The position numbers were made by a program, and so were the translations under genes. A DNA stretch of 64,000 bases, from contig NZ_JOIR01000034.1 of the NCBI RefSeq assembly GCF_000720115.1, forward strand, positions 41,987-105,986. Reading direction: 5' to 3'. Source of the DNA: Streptomyces sp. NRRL F-2580. Its GTDB lineage: Bacteria; Actinomycetota; Actinomycetes; Streptomycetales; Streptomycetaceae. Positions 8,515 to 17,060 of the stretch are shown here, piece by piece. The notes under the pieces were generated by a model. It made no database searches. It saw nothing but the letters and a program-made list of their open reading frames with translations, and was not told the DNA's origin. Numbering within the stretch: the stretch's first letter is position 1; each line of letters begins with the position of its first letter.

Positions 8515-9252
8515 ATGGACGCAGACTGTGCAACCACCCCACCGCCCAGAAGGACCGAAGGCTCCGTGCCCGTACCCGTACACCTCGCGGGCCGCACCGT
8601 GCGGCTCGAGCCCCTCGCCCCCCGCCACACCGAGGCTCTGGCCGTGGCCGGGGCCGAGGATCGTACGACTTACGCCTTCACCCCCGTACCCCATGGGGTG
8701 CAGGCGTCCCACGAGTACATCGACCGTGCCCTCGCCGATCAGGCGGCGGGTCGATCGCTCCCCTTCGCCATCGTCAGAGCCACTGACGGGCGTGTCGTCG
8801 GTTCGACCAGGTTCCTGGAACTCGACTACTGGCAGGGGCCACTGGTGTGGCCCGCCGTGCCGGGCGTCCCGTTCGGCGATCCGGCGACGGCGATCCCCGA
8901 TGCCGCCGAGATCGGCAATACCTGGCTGTCCCCCGCCGCCCAGGGAACCGGCATCAACACCGAGGCGAAGCTGCTCATGCTCCGCCATGCCTTCGAGACC
9001 TGGGGTGTGCGGCGCATCTCGCTGCGCGCCGATGCGCGCAACGGCCGGTCGCGAGCCGCGATGGAACGTCTCGGCTTCACCTGCGAGGGGGTCCGCCGGG
9101 CCCATTCGCGGGGACTGGACGGCGCCGTCCGCAGTACCGCCTTCTACTCGATCCTCGACGAGGAGTGGCCGGCCGTGCGGTCGATCATCGAGCTGAGGCT
9201 GTCGGCCGGCGCGCAGCGCAAGCGGCGCCGCAAGACGCTCGTCCCGGCCTAG
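8515..9252 (+). CDS. GNAT acetyltransferase, RimJ/RimL-like
   Basis: This is a 245-residue protein from the ATG at 8515, which has a G-run ribosome site at 8502-8507. A GTG at 8566 is an alternative that would begin just before the conserved domain (HLAGRTVRLEPLAPRHTEAL). The acetyl-CoA binding motif appears as NTWLSPAAQGTGINTEAKLLML, and the region RISLRADARNGRSRAAMERLGF is typical of N-acetyltransferases acting on protein N-termini or small amines. The tail is strongly basic (RKRRRKT). The substrate is not predictable. Confidence 0.88.
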   Translation: MDADCATTPPPRRTEGSVPVPVHLAGRTVRLEPLAPRHTEALAVAGAEDRTTYAFTPVPHGVQASHEYIDRALADQAAGRSLPFAIVRATDGRVVGSTRFLELDYWQGPLVWPAVPGVPFGDPATAIPDAAEIGNTWLSPAAQGTGINTEAKLLMLRHAFETWGVRRISLRADARNGRSRAAMERLGFTCEGVRRAHSRGLDGAVRSTAFYSILDEEWPAVRSIIELRLSAGAQRKRRRKTLVPA

Positions 9253-9349
9253 CCGGAAACAGACAAACGGAAAAACGGTCCTGCCCCGGCCCCGGCCTGC
9301 CACCGGCCGGTCGTGGGGGCGGGCGTTCCCGGGCCTCGCCGCGGCCTCC

Positions 9350-10378
9350 TCATCCGAGGAAGGCCGGGGCGAGGGCCGAGTCCATGAGCCGGGCGGGGGC
9401 CCCGCTCCCGTCGGCCGGTACGGAGTACAGGTCGGCGCCGAAGTCCCCCGGCAGGGCGTAGACGACGGTCCGGTCGTCGGTCCACACCACCTGGTCGTCC
9501 ACGCTGCGCTCCTCACCGAGCGCGGTCTCCGCGCCCGAGGCCAGCTCCAGCGCGTACAGCCGCCACGGCGCCTCGGCCGGCAGGCCCGGCACCCGCTTCT
9601 TGAACACCACCCGGGTCCCGTCGGGTGACAGCGACGGGCACTCGACGTTCTCGCGCAGGGTGGTCACCGTGCGCGCGCCCACGTCCCCGCGGACCAGGTG
9701 GGTCCGGCCGCCCGTCCCCAGCGTCGCGTAGAAGGTCCGCTCGTCGGCCGCGAAGGTCACTCCCCAGAGATTCACGTCGGCGCTGCGGTACGGCTTGCCG
9801 TCCTTGAGGATCGTGAAGTCCTCCAGCGTGGCGTCGAGCCTGCCCGTGCGCAGGTCGAGCACCGAGGTCCGCGTCGAGAAGTTCGTACCGGCGTACGAGT
9901 CCCCGCCGACGAAGACGGTCCAGGCGGCGAGGTGCCCGCCCGGCGACACCCGGGCACGGGTGGGGACGCCGTTCAGCGGATGCGCCGACACCACTTTCAG
10001 GCGGGCGTCGAGGACCACGGCCTTGTAGCCGTCCTGGACCCCGCTCCGGTCCGCCTGGAGGCAGACCCCGGTGCCGCCGGCCGCGTGGAAGCGCAGGCAG
10101 CTCACCCCGGACGCGGTGCGGTCTCCACCGGGCGCGCCGGCCGGGACGGTGGCGAGCTCGTCGCGGTGCGGGCCCCAGGCCATGTTCCGGAACACGATCC
10201 GCCGGCCGCCCTCGCCCGGGGCCAGCGAGACCGCGCCCGCCGAGATCCGCGGGCCGCCCGCCCGGGCGTGGTCATTCTCCTCGGCCCGGGAGGATGCCCG
10301 CAGGACGGCGAGCACGCCGACGGCGGCGAGCAGGAGCACCGCGGTCGCGAACAGCAGGATCCGACGCTGGAAGGTCAT
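9350..10378 (-). CDS. Membrane-anchored TolB/WD40-like beta-propeller protein
   Basis: This is a 342-residue protein starting at the ATG at 10378 with a GGAG site upstream. A single N-terminal hydrophobic helix (about residues 6-26) anchors it outside the membrane. The rest is a series of propeller blades with recurring phrases such as CPSLSPDGTRVVFKKR, GGHLAAWTVFVGG and DDQVVWTDDRTVVYALPGD. This repeat style is that of TolB and dipeptidyl-peptidase IV N-terminal propellers, used for binding rather than catalysis. No catalytic residues are evident and the partner is unknown. Confidence 0.72.
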   Translation of the reverse strand: MTFQRRILLFATAVLLLAAVGVLAVLRASSRAEENDHARAGGPRISAGAVSLAPGEGGRRIVFRNMAWGPHRDELATVPAGAPGGDRTASGVSCLRFHAAGGTGVCLQADRSGVQDGYKAVVLDARLKVVSAHPLNGVPTRARVSPGGHLAAWTVFVGGDSYAGTNFSTRTSVLDLRTGRLDATLEDFTILKDGKPYRSADVNLWGVTFAADERTFYATLGTGGRTHLVRGDVGARTVTTLRENVECPSLSPDGTRVVFKKRVPGLPAEAPWRLYALELASGAETALGEERSVDDQVVWTDDRTVVYALPGDFGADLYSVPADGSGAPARLMDSALAPAFLG

Positions 10379-10567
10379 GGAGCGGCTCCGGGCGGGGTGG
10401 GGTCCGGGGGCTTGGGCGGGGGCACCATACCCAGCGGCCCCTGCATGAGCCAGGGACGTACGGCGGCGGGTGGGAGAACTCCATGTGTCGTACGGACAGC
10501 AGGCAATGACCTCCCCCAGGGCACCCCAAGAGAAGGAAAAATGCGGAACCCTGACATGCTTTCGTTC

Positions 10568-10586
10568 ATCCTTCGAACGGAAGGAT
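10568..10586. promoter_or_regulatory. Inverted repeat ATCCTTC-N5-GAAGGAT in a divergent promoter region
   Basis: Perfect 7-bp arms with a 5-bp spacer lie 58 bp upstream of the esterase ATG, in the 265-bp region separating it from the divergent propeller gene. It is a plausible operator. No regulator gene is adjacent and nothing else stands out in this intergenic region. Confidence 0.35.
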
Positions 10587-10643
10587 CCAGCTTCCAGACC
10601 ATCCCGCCCCTCTGGGGCAGCACCAGCCGGAGAGCCACCGCAC

Positions 10644-11936
10644 ATGTCGTACGCACCCGACGGGCAGCAGTACCAGCCGTACCGGCCGCAAGGGCAAGGC
10701 CCGCAGCCGCCCTACGGCGACCAGTACGGCCAGCCGTACGGACAGCAGTCGTACGGGTCCGGGGGCGGGCAGCAGCAGCCCCCCGGCCGGCCGCAGCCTC
10801 CGTACGGGCAGCAGCCGCAGTACGAGTACGAGCCGCAGGACCACCACGACTACCAGGAGCAGCCGGAGCCCCCGCGCCGTAAGTCCCGGGGCCGGCGCTG
10901 GCTGATCGCGGGCGCCAGCGTCCTCGCGCTCGCGGGCATATCCGCGCTCGTGATGAACCACTACGAGATACCCCCCTTCACCGACAAGGGCTCGGCCGTG
11001 TCCTTCGGGCAGCCGTCCGCGGGCGGGGGCAAGAAGACCGAGGCGCCGCAGCAGGCGGCGAACTCCAAGATGCTGATGCCGACGGGTCCGGCCGCCGACT
11101 TCAAGAACTCGATGACCCTGCCCGACGGGACCCACGTGGCCGTCACCACGCTGGACGGCAAGAAGTCCGGCTTCAAGGGCAAGGTCTGGGTCTGGGCGCC
11201 CAAGGAGTACAACGACCCGAAGTTCGCCAAGAGCGGCTTCCCGGTCATGATCGCCCTGCCGGGCGGTGCCGGTTACCCCAGCAACTACTGGATGGGCACC
11301 GACCTCGGTCTGCAGACCAGCATCAGCAAGTGGTACGCCGAGGGGAAGAGCAAGCCCTTCATCCTGGCCATGCCGGTCCTCAACCCGGCGCCGGACGACA
11401 AGGGCATCTACTGGGACGGCTCCGACATACCCGGCCAGCCCAAGATGGGCACCTGGCTGACCGAGGACGTCCCGGACCTGATGAAGGCGAACTTCCGCAC
11501 CGTCAAATCCCGAGACGGCTGGGCGTTCATGGGTTCCTCGACCGGCGGGTTCGCGGGTCTGAAGGCCGTGCTGAAGCACCCGGACAAGTTCAAGGCCGTG
11601 ATCGCCTCCGGCCCGGACATCGTCCCGGACTCCTCCCTGTGGAAGGGCCACGACAAGGAGAAGACCGAGAACAACCCGGAGGTGCTGGCGAAGCAGCTCA
11701 TCGACAGCAAGGGTCCGGACGTCTACCTGGCCTTCCAGGTCGGCGACAGCGAGAACAACAAGAAGACCCTGCCGGACGTGCAGAAGTTCATCGCCACCTA
11801 CGGCAACAAGGGGCCCGTACACGCCGAGTTGAGGGTCATCAAGGGCGGCCAGCACAACGCCAAGACCTACGTCCCCAACATGGGTGAGGGGCCGGTCCAG
11901 TACATCAGCAAGGTCATGGAAGGACCCGTCGAATAA
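10644..11936 (+). CDS. Membrane-anchored esterase (antigen 85/esterase D-like) with a Pro/Gln/Tyr-rich cytoplasmic tail
   Basis: This is a 430-residue protein. Residues 1-85 are low complexity, rich in Gln, Pro, Tyr and Gly (QQYQPYRPQGQGPQPPYG), and end in basic RRKSRGRR. A transmembrane helix (about 89-107, IAGASVLALAGISALVM) then places an alpha/beta hydrolase domain outside. The nucleophile elbow is MGSSTGGFAG and the C-terminal His is in KGGQHNAKTYV, as in actinobacterial mycolyl-transferase-like esterases. Streptomyces lacks mycolic acids, so the substrate is open. The 3' end overlaps the convergent carboxylesterase gene by 23 nt. Confidence 0.85.
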   Translation: MSYAPDGQQYQPYRPQGQGPQPPYGDQYGQPYGQQSYGSGGGQQQPPGRPQPPYGQQPQYEYEPQDHHDYQEQPEPPRRKSRGRRWLIAGASVLALAGISALVMNHYEIPPFTDKGSAVSFGQPSAGGGKKTEAPQQAANSKMLMPTGPAADFKNSMTLPDGTHVAVTTLDGKKSGFKGKVWVWAPKEYNDPKFAKSGFPVMIALPGGAGYPSNYWMGTDLGLQTSISKWYAEGKSKPFILAMPVLNPAPDDKGIYWDGSDIPGQPKMGTWLTEDVPDLMKANFRTVKSRDGWAFMGSSTGGFAGLKAVLKHPDKFKAVIASGPDIVPDSSLWKGHDKEKTENNPEVLAKQLIDSKGPDVYLAFQVGDSENNKKTLPDVQKFIATYGNKGPVHAELRVIKGGQHNAKTYVPNMGEGPVQYISKVMEGPVE

Positions 11937-13395
11937 CCACCGGCGCCCCCGCACGATCGAGTTCCGGCCCGCCGAACAGCTTCGGCGGGCCGTTGCCGTC
12001 CCAGGCCGCCCAGCCCGGGTCGCCCGTCACCGCGAACCGCACCCAGGCCGCGTGCATCTCGTCGGCCAGCGCCTGCGGGGCGTCCGGCCCGGCCAGCCAG
12101 GAGGCCTCCGGCGCCGCGAGCGTGTCGAACACGAAGCCGATCTCCAGGGCGTGGCAGGCGCCGAGCCCCGGGACGCCGGAGGGCCAGCCGAACTCGTACA
12201 GATAGCTCGGGGCCGCCCGCCGCGCCCCGGCGAGCCTGCGCAGCGGGTCGCGCAGCAGCCGGTCGGTGAGCAGCTGGCCGACGAGCTCGGCCGGACCCAC
12301 CCCGGGCCGGGCGGTGCGCAGCGCCCGTACGTCGGCCCGCTCCTTGCCGGCGCGGGCCCGGGCCAGCGCCACGGCGAGCGGGCCCATCCGGTCGAGCAGC
12401 CGCATCCCGCCGGTGGGGGCGAGCCAGAGCCGGTACTCGTCGCTGGTCCATCCGAGGAGCAGGGGCACGTCGCCGGAGACGGCGGACCCGGCCAGGGCGT
12501 CGAGGGGGTCGCCGGGGACCGTGGCGGCATCGGCGACCAGGCCGAAGGCGGGCCCGCCGAGGAGCGGGCCGGAGCGGCGCAGCACGGCCGCCTGGGCGGC
12601 GAGCAGGGTGGGCAGGGCGGTGGCCGTGAAGGCCTCGGCGGTGGCGTCCACCTTGAGCAGTGAGGCCATGCGCCGGACCATGGTGCGCACCTTGTCGCGC
12701 GGCAGGACCTCGGGGGCTCCGCTCTGCAGAACGGCCCGGGCGAAGAGCCCGGCGGCGCGCGGCGCGGCCAGGAGGGCGCCGATGCTGATGGCTCCGGCGG
12801 ATTCGCCGAAGAGGGTGACGCGGGCGGGGTCACCGCCGAAGGCCTCGATGTTGTCGCGGACCCATTCCAGGGCGGCGATCTGGTCGAGCAGGCCGCGGTT
12901 GGCGGGGGCGTCGGGGAAGAGGCCGTAGCCGAGGACGCCGAGGCGGAAGTTGCACGAGACGAGCACGACCCCGTCGCGGGCGAAGGCCGAGCCGTCGTAC
13001 ACGGGGACGGCCGAGGAGCCGCGGGTGTGCGCGCCGCCGTGGATCCACACCATGACGGGCAGCCGGGCCCCGGGCGCCGGATCGGGGGCCCACACGTTCA
13101 CGCTGAGGCAGTCGTCCCCGGGGATCTCGGGGTCGGGCAGCAGGGCCGCGAACGTGTCCGGGTAGGGCACCTTGGGCGCGGTGGGGCCGAAGGCGGAGGC
13201 GTCGCGCACGCCGTCCCAGGCGGCCGGGGGCCGGGGCGCCGCGAAGCGGAGGGGACCGACGGGCGGGGCGGCGTACGGGATGCCGCGGAAGACGGCGGTC
13301 CCGTCGGCCCCGGTCCGGCCCTCGACCACGCCGGCCGCGGTCCTGACCCTCGGCCGGCCGCCGACTGCGGCTCCGGCGTCGCCCACTGCGCTCAT
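11914..13395 (-). CDS. Type B carboxylesterase
   Basis: This is a 493-residue enzyme of the carboxylesterase/para-nitrobenzyl esterase family. It starts at the ATG at 13395, preceded by an AGGAGGA site. The family pattern is complete: FRGIPYAAPPVGPLRF near the N-terminus, the oxyanion motif VMVWIHGGAHTRGS, EDCLSVN-like DDCLSVNVWAPD, and the nucleophile motif VTLFGESAGAISIG. It hydrolyses carboxylic esters and has no obvious signal peptide, so it is probably cytoplasmic. It ends inside the esterase gene on the other strand (23-nt overlap). Confidence 0.92.
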   Translation of the reverse strand: MSAVGDAGAAVGGRPRVRTAAGVVEGRTGADGTAVFRGIPYAAPPVGPLRFAAPRPPAAWDGVRDASAFGPTAPKVPYPDTFAALLPDPEIPGDDCLSVNVWAPDPAPGARLPVMVWIHGGAHTRGSSAVPVYDGSAFARDGVVLVSCNFRLGVLGYGLFPDAPANRGLLDQIAALEWVRDNIEAFGGDPARVTLFGESAGAISIGALLAAPRAAGLFARAVLQSGAPEVLPRDKVRTMVRRMASLLKVDATAEAFTATALPTLLAAQAAVLRRSGPLLGGPAFGLVADAATVPGDPLDALAGSAVSGDVPLLLGWTSDEYRLWLAPTGGMRLLDRMGPLAVALARARAGKERADVRALRTARPGVGPAELVGQLLTDRLLRDPLRRLAGARRAAPSYLYEFGWPSGVPGLGACHALEIGFVFDTLAAPEASWLAGPDAPQALADEMHAAWVRFAVTGDPGWAAWDGNGPPKLFGGPELDRAGAPVVIRRVLP

Positions 13396-13493
13396 CCCGT
13401 CCTCCTGAATCCTGGTGCCGGGCGCACGGTCGCACAGCCGTCCAACGGGTGACAAGGCGTGACCGTGCCCGGGCCCGCCCAGGTTGGACGGGC

Positions 13494-13820
13494 ATGCGAT
13501 TCCTGCGTATCCACCACACCACGGTGCCCGCCCTGCTGCTCGCGGGCGCCATGCTCCTCGGCGGCCCGGCCCTGGCCGCGGCGGGGCCGGATTTCCAGTA
13601 CCTCGGCCAGGACGACCAGGTCCACGGGCTCACCGCGCCGAAGGGCTGCGTCGAGGCGGAGGGCGGTGGCGCCCGGGCGGTCACGAACGGGACCAGGGGC
13701 ACGGCGACCCTCTACCGGGACCCGGGCTGCTCGGGCCGGGTGATCGGAGTGCTGCGGCCCGGCGACGTCAGCCAGGTGCGGCCCTATTTCGCCTCGGTGC
13801 GTTTTCCCGTCACCGGGTAG
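13494..13820 (+). CDS. Small secreted protein, unknown function
   Basis: This is a 108-residue protein with an N-terminal signal peptide (MRFLRIHHTTVPALLLAGAM, cleavage near ALAAAG). The mature part of about 80 residues has two cysteines (PKGCVEAE and DPGCSGR) that could form one disulfide, plus a segment TRGTATLYRDPGC resembling small beta-rich extracellular proteins. I do not recognise a family. It lies between the divergent carboxylesterase gene and the chaplin gene. Confidence 0.65.
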   Translation: MRFLRIHHTTVPALLLAGAMLLGGPALAAAGPDFQYLGQDDQVHGLTAPKGCVEAEGGGARAVTNGTRGTATLYRDPGCSGRVIGVLRPGDVSQVRPYFASVRFPVTG

Positions 13821-13872
13821 GCCCAACGGCCGTGACCCCTCGGCCGCCCCTGCGTTGTATGCCATGTCAAAT

Positions 13873-13889
13873 GCCGCAGATTCTGCGGC
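13873..13889. promoter_or_regulatory. 17-bp palindrome upstream of the chaplin gene
   Basis: GCCGCAGA-T-TCTGCGGC is a perfect palindrome 26 bp upstream of the chaplin start codon, between it and the AGGAG site. The core CCGCAG-N3-CTGCGG also occurs at 41762-41776, upstream of a lipoprotein gene. It could be an operator or an mRNA leader hairpin. Confidence 0.4.
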
Positions 13890-13915
13890 GCCCCACATCT
13901 CACGAGGAGATCTTG

Positions 13916-14209
13916 ATGTCGCGTATCGCGAAGGCATTCGCCATCACCGCTGTCACCGGTAGCGCCGTGGTCGCCGGTGCCGGTCTGGCCGTCGCCGATG
14001 CCGGAGCGCACGGTGCGGCGGTCGGCTCCCCCGGTGTCCTGTCGGGCAACCTGCTCCAGGTTCCGGTGCACGTCCCGATCAACGTCTGCGGCAACACCGT
14101 GAACGTGATCGGCCTGCTGAACCCCGCGTTCGGCAACACCTGCGTCAACGCGTCGGGCCACGGCGACGACCACCACACCGAGGGCGAGGGCGAGGGCTAC
14201 GGCCACTGA
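13916..14209 (+). CDS. Short chaplin (hydrophobic surface protein)
   Basis: This 97-residue protein has a signal peptide (SRIAKAFAITAVTGSAVVAG, cleavage near AVADA) followed by a single chaplin domain: GSPGVLSGNLLQVPVHVPINV, then CGNTVNVIGLLNPAFGNTC. The two cysteines flank the hydrophobic segment as in chaplins. These proteins assemble into amyloid-like films that let aerial hyphae break the surface. There is no LAXTG anchor, so it is a short type. The tail is rich in His, Gly and Glu (GHGDDHHTEGEGEGYGH), which is unusual and might bind metal. The ATG has a GAGGAG site. Confidence 0.93.
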   Translation: MSRIAKAFAITAVTGSAVVAGAGLAVADAGAHGAAVGSPGVLSGNLLQVPVHVPINVCGNTVNVIGLLNPAFGNTCVNASGHGDDHHTEGEGEGYGH

Positions 14210-14222
14210 TCGCCTGATCGAC

Positions 14223-14257
14223 GGAAGGGCCCCCGCCGGATCGGCGGGGGCCCTTCC
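14223..14257. terminator. Strong hairpin terminator after the chaplin gene
   Basis: Perfect 16-bp arms (14223-14238 and 14242-14257) with a 3-nt loop begin 14 nt after the chaplin stop. Confidence 0.8.
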
Positions 14258-14290
14258 CGTGCGTGCGTCGCCCCCCTTGTTTCGTCCCCC

Positions 14291-14337
14291 GGTTCGTTCC
14301 GCGGTTGTTCCGTGGTTTGTTTCGTGGTTTGTTCCGC
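14291..14337. repeat. Four near-identical 11-12-bp tandem units
   Basis: Units at 14291, 14303, 14314 and 14326 follow the pattern GGTT(T)GTTCCG(C/T), one of them a base shorter. They fill the space between the chaplin terminator and the end of the convergent melD2 gene. No coding role is evident. Confidence 0.6.
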
Positions 14338-14348
14338 CCCCTGGGGTA

Positions 14349-15212
14349 TCACTCGTAGCGGTAGAGGTTCTGGTGGCCGAGGATCTCGCGTGGGGGGATG
14401 TTCCACGGCGGCATCGGCTCGTCGAGGGAGATCACCCGGCCCTGCTGGAGGTCGCCGCGGGCGAGGGGGGTGGCGGGCAGGTAGCCGGCCGTGGGGTGCT
14501 TCTGCTGCCAGCGGTCCCAGATCAGGTCCACGAAGGCGTGGTGCAGCCAGAAGGCCGGGTCGTTGGGCGCCGTGCCGCCCGTCATGTGGCCGCCGATCCA
14601 CTGGTGGACCTTGTTGTGGTTGCGCCAGCGCTCGCTCTTGGGGGCGGCCCAGCCCTCCAGCTTGTTGCGGAAGCCGCCCCCGCGGGCGGTGGAGTCCCAC
14701 GGAGCGGTGTCGTAGACCGGGTCGTCGATCGCCCACTGCAGTTCGGCCGCGGTGGGCAGTTTGATCGGGTTCTGCGGCCGGCCGAGGTTGCGGGTGAGGA
14801 AGGCGGACTCCGTGATGCCCACGGTCACCGTCCAGTTGCCCTTGTCGTAGGCGAACGGGCCGGTCATCACCTTGCGGTCGCTCGCCCGGCCTGTGCCGCC
14901 GAGGAAGTCGTCGGCCCAGAGGGAGGAGACCGGGCTGGTGTCGGTCGTCCAGTCCCAGTACGGGATGGACACTCCCGCGTCGATCTCCTGCAGCTTCCGC
15001 TCGAACTCCAGCAGGTAGAGCCGGTGCCAGGGGAAGAAGGAGGGCGACATGTGCCCGACGCGCAGCTTGCGGTCGCGGTCGGGCACGAAGTACTTGTCGT
15101 GGGTGCGCACGAACGCGTCGTACGTGCCGTTGCGTTTCAACTCCAGCACCGCCGCCGTGAACCGCTTCTTCTGGGCACTGGTCAGGTTCTTCTGGTTCTG
15201 TCGGGTGTGCAA
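14349..15212 (-). CDS. melD2: Second tyrosinase, MelD2-like
   Basis: This is a 287-residue tyrosinase distinct from MelC2 at the window start. CuA ligands are His38, His54 and His63 (FFPWHRLY); CuB ligands are His199 and His203 (NHNKVHQW) and His225 (LHHAF). The start is TTG at 15212, with a GGAGGAG site about 8 nt upstream. It lies 30 nt after melD1, so the two form an operon parallel to melC1-melC2. MelD-type enzymes usually prefer soluble or extracellular phenols and have been tied to handling toxic plant phenolics; that role is inferred from the family. Confidence 0.94.
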   Translation of the reverse strand: MHTRQNQKNLTSAQKKRFTAAVLELKRNGTYDAFVRTHDKYFVPDRDRKLRVGHMSPSFFPWHRLYLLEFERKLQEIDAGVSIPYWDWTTDTSPVSSLWADDFLGGTGRASDRKVMTGPFAYDKGNWTVTVGITESAFLTRNLGRPQNPIKLPTAAELQWAIDDPVYDTAPWDSTARGGGFRNKLEGWAAPKSERWRNHNKVHQWIGGHMTGGTAPNDPAFWLHHAFVDLIWDRWQQKHPTAGYLPATPLARGDLQQGRVISLDEPMPPWNIPPREILGHQNLYRYE

Positions 15213-15242
15213 TGCGGGGCTCCTCCCGTTCCCGTGGGTGTG

Positions 15243-15614
15243 TCAGCCGTGGTGCGGGGCGGCCGCGAACGCCAGCTGCGCCGTGCCGAGTTCGTCGACC
15301 GCGGCCCGGGCCAGTTCCATCGGCGTCTCATAGGACTGGAAGTGGTTGATCCCGCTGAGGTAGCTGCCGTCCGCCCGCCGCATGACGTGCAGCGGGCGGC
15401 CGTCGATGCGGACCCCCGCCACGTCGACGGCGATGTGCCGGCCGCGGTACGTCTCCTCCTCGGCGAGCGGCGCCGGGGTGAGGGTCTGCCGGGGGCGCCG
15501 GGCGCGCAGGACGGGCGCCAGGGCCGCGGCCGTACCCGCGAGCACGGCCGCGGTGAAGGCCGTACGCAGGACCGTGCGGCGGGTCGGTGGTACGGCGTCG
15601 GATGCAGCGGACAT
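15243..15614 (-). CDS. melD1: Tyrosinase cofactor MelD1 (copper helper, Tat signal)
   Basis: This 123-residue protein carries a twin-arginine signal (PPTRRTVLRTAFTAAVLAG). The mature domain has the MelC1-type pattern YRGRHIAVD, IDGRPLHVMRRADGSYLSGINHFQSY, with His and Met residues available for copper. It would bind apo-tyrosinase, deliver copper and export the complex through Tat. The start at 15614 has a GGGAGAA site. It is followed at 30 nt by melD2. Confidence 0.93.
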   Translation of the reverse strand: MSAASDAVPPTRRTVLRTAFTAAVLAGTAAALAPVLRARRPRQTLTPAPLAEEETYRGRHIAVDVAGVRIDGRPLHVMRRADGSYLSGINHFQSYETPMELARAAVDELGTAQLAFAAAPHHG

Positions 15615-15674
15615 ACGGTTCTCCCTCGCTCGGTGGCCGGCGACTACGGGTCTAACGCCGCGCGGCGGGCGAGG

Positions 15675-16214
15675 TCACCCGTGAGCGTTACGGGGCCGCT
15701 TGTAGAAGAGGGTGGTGGGGTGCAGACGGCCGGCCGGATCGGTGGCGTAGTCGGGGATGGTGCCGACCTCCGTCCAGCCCGCGGAGCGGTAGACGCGCTC
15801 GGCGCCGCTGCCGGTCTCGGTGTCCAGGAACAGCAGCACCACCCCGGCGCGGGCGGCCGCGCTCTCGGCCTCCGCGAGCAGCGCGCGGGCGGTGCCCCGG
15901 CCGCGGGCGGCCGGGTGGACCATGAGCTTGCGCAGCTCGGCGCGGTGGCGGCCGTTGGGCTTGGACTCCCGGTACCAGCTGACGGTGCCGTCGACGCGGC
16001 CGTCGGCGCCGGTGCGGGAGACCCACAGGGCGAGGGATCCGTCCTCGACGGCGGGCAGTAGGGAGTCCCACCAGGCGGCGGCGCCCTCGTGGTCGAGGCC
16101 GGCGAGGAAGCCGAGGGAGGAGCCGCCCTCGACCACCGCGAGCAGGAGGGCGGCGAGTTCGTCGCGGTGGGCGCGGAGTCCGGCCGCGTCGAGCGAGGTG
16201 ATGGTCTTCGTCAT
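15675..16214 (-). CDS. GNAT family N-acetyltransferase
   Basis: This is a 179-residue single-domain acetyltransferase. Motif A is clear: AELRKLMVHPAARGRGTARALL, with the R/Q-x-x-G-R/x-G pyrophosphate loop, followed by LLFLDTETGSGAERVYRSAGW, the usual motif B. Sequence of this kind is common among acetyltransferases for small amines or antibiotics. It precedes melD1 by 60 nt on the same strand but has no obvious link to tyrosinase. Confidence 0.88.
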   Translation of the reverse strand: MTKTITSLDAAGLRAHRDELAALLLAVVEGGSSLGFLAGLDHEGAAAWWDSLLPAVEDGSLALWVSRTGADGRVDGTVSWYRESKPNGRHRAELRKLMVHPAARGRGTARALLAEAESAAARAGVVLLFLDTETGSGAERVYRSAGWTEVGTIPDYATDPAGRLHPTTLFYKRPRNAHG

Positions 16215-16230
16215 GCGGTGAGCGTAGGGA

Positions 16231-16844
16231 TCACCCGGGGACGCGCTGCAGGCGGGGCAGGTGGAGGTCGCGGAAGACCGCGGCCCTGCGCAGGGTGAAC
16301 ACGAGGCCGGCGGAGAAGGCGGTGTTGACCGTGTCCGGGACCCCGGCCCGTGCAGACCGAGGTAGGCGGCGGCGCCGACGAGCGCGGCGGTCGCCTACAC
16401 CTCCTCGCGCAGCAGCAGGGGCGGGAACTCCCCGCGCGCGAGCACGTCGCGGATGACCTCACCGGTGACGCCGGTGAGGGCGGCGAGGATGAGCACGGCG
16501 ACGGGGGTGACCTGGGCGTCGAGGGCGGCGCGGGCACCGATGACGGTGACGACGGCGAGCCCTACGGCGTCGACGACCATGAGGGCCCGGTGCGGGAGCT
16601 TCCGGCGGCGCAGGGAGACCATGGTCAGGACGGCCACGGAGGCGATGAGGACGAGCAGCACCCGGTCGTGCGTCCAGTAGAGCGGGTGCCGGTCGAGGAC
16701 GAGGTCGCGCAGGGTGCCGCCGGAGATGGGGGCCGCGAAGGCCAGGACCATCCCGCCGAAGGGGTCCATCCGGGCGCGGTGCGCGGCGAGCACGCCGGAG
16801 ACGGCGAAGGCGGCTGTGCCGAGGAGGTGGAGAGCGTGCAGCAT
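16231..16844 (-). pseudogene. TRIC/YadS-family cation channel gene, interrupted by a stop and a frameshift
   Basis: From the ATG at 16844 (GGAGG site upstream) 149 codons read as a TRIC-family membrane protein: LHLLGTAAFAVSGVLAAHRA, DPFGGMVLAFAAPISGGTLRD, TGVTGEVIRDVLARGEFPPLL, then REEV and a TAG at 16395-16397. The same frame continues ATAALVGAAAYLGLHG, and after a one-base shift the other frame gives VPDTVNTAFSAGLVFTLRRAA to a TGA at 16231-16233. The family normally has a Tyr at the position of the TAG, one base away (TAC). So the gene seems to carry two lesions near its last helices, unless they are sequencing errors. Confidence 0.78.
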
Positions 16845-17060
16845 GGCGCCTCCTTCACCGGGCGGGCGGGTTCTGCGCGGGCGACCCGTCGAGGGTGCCG
16901 CACCCGGCGCCGGCACCGCATCGGCCGTCCGGCCGGGACCGGCCCTCGGCCGAAGGTACGGTCCCCCCGCACTTCGGCCTCGCACCCTCCCGCGGCGGGG
17001 TCGGCGCGACTGGTTGCGCGTCCCGTTCCGCACCTGGTCGGCCGCCCTCTCCTCCCCCGG

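Noticed and set aside
14291..14337. Tandem units near melD2 as an insertion-sequence end or attachment site
   Set aside because: No transposase or integrase, no tRNA and no flanking target duplication are visible.
16845..17060. A small gene between the TRIC relic and the secreted protein gene
   Set aside because: Only short frames with random-like Arg/Pro/Gly composition are present.
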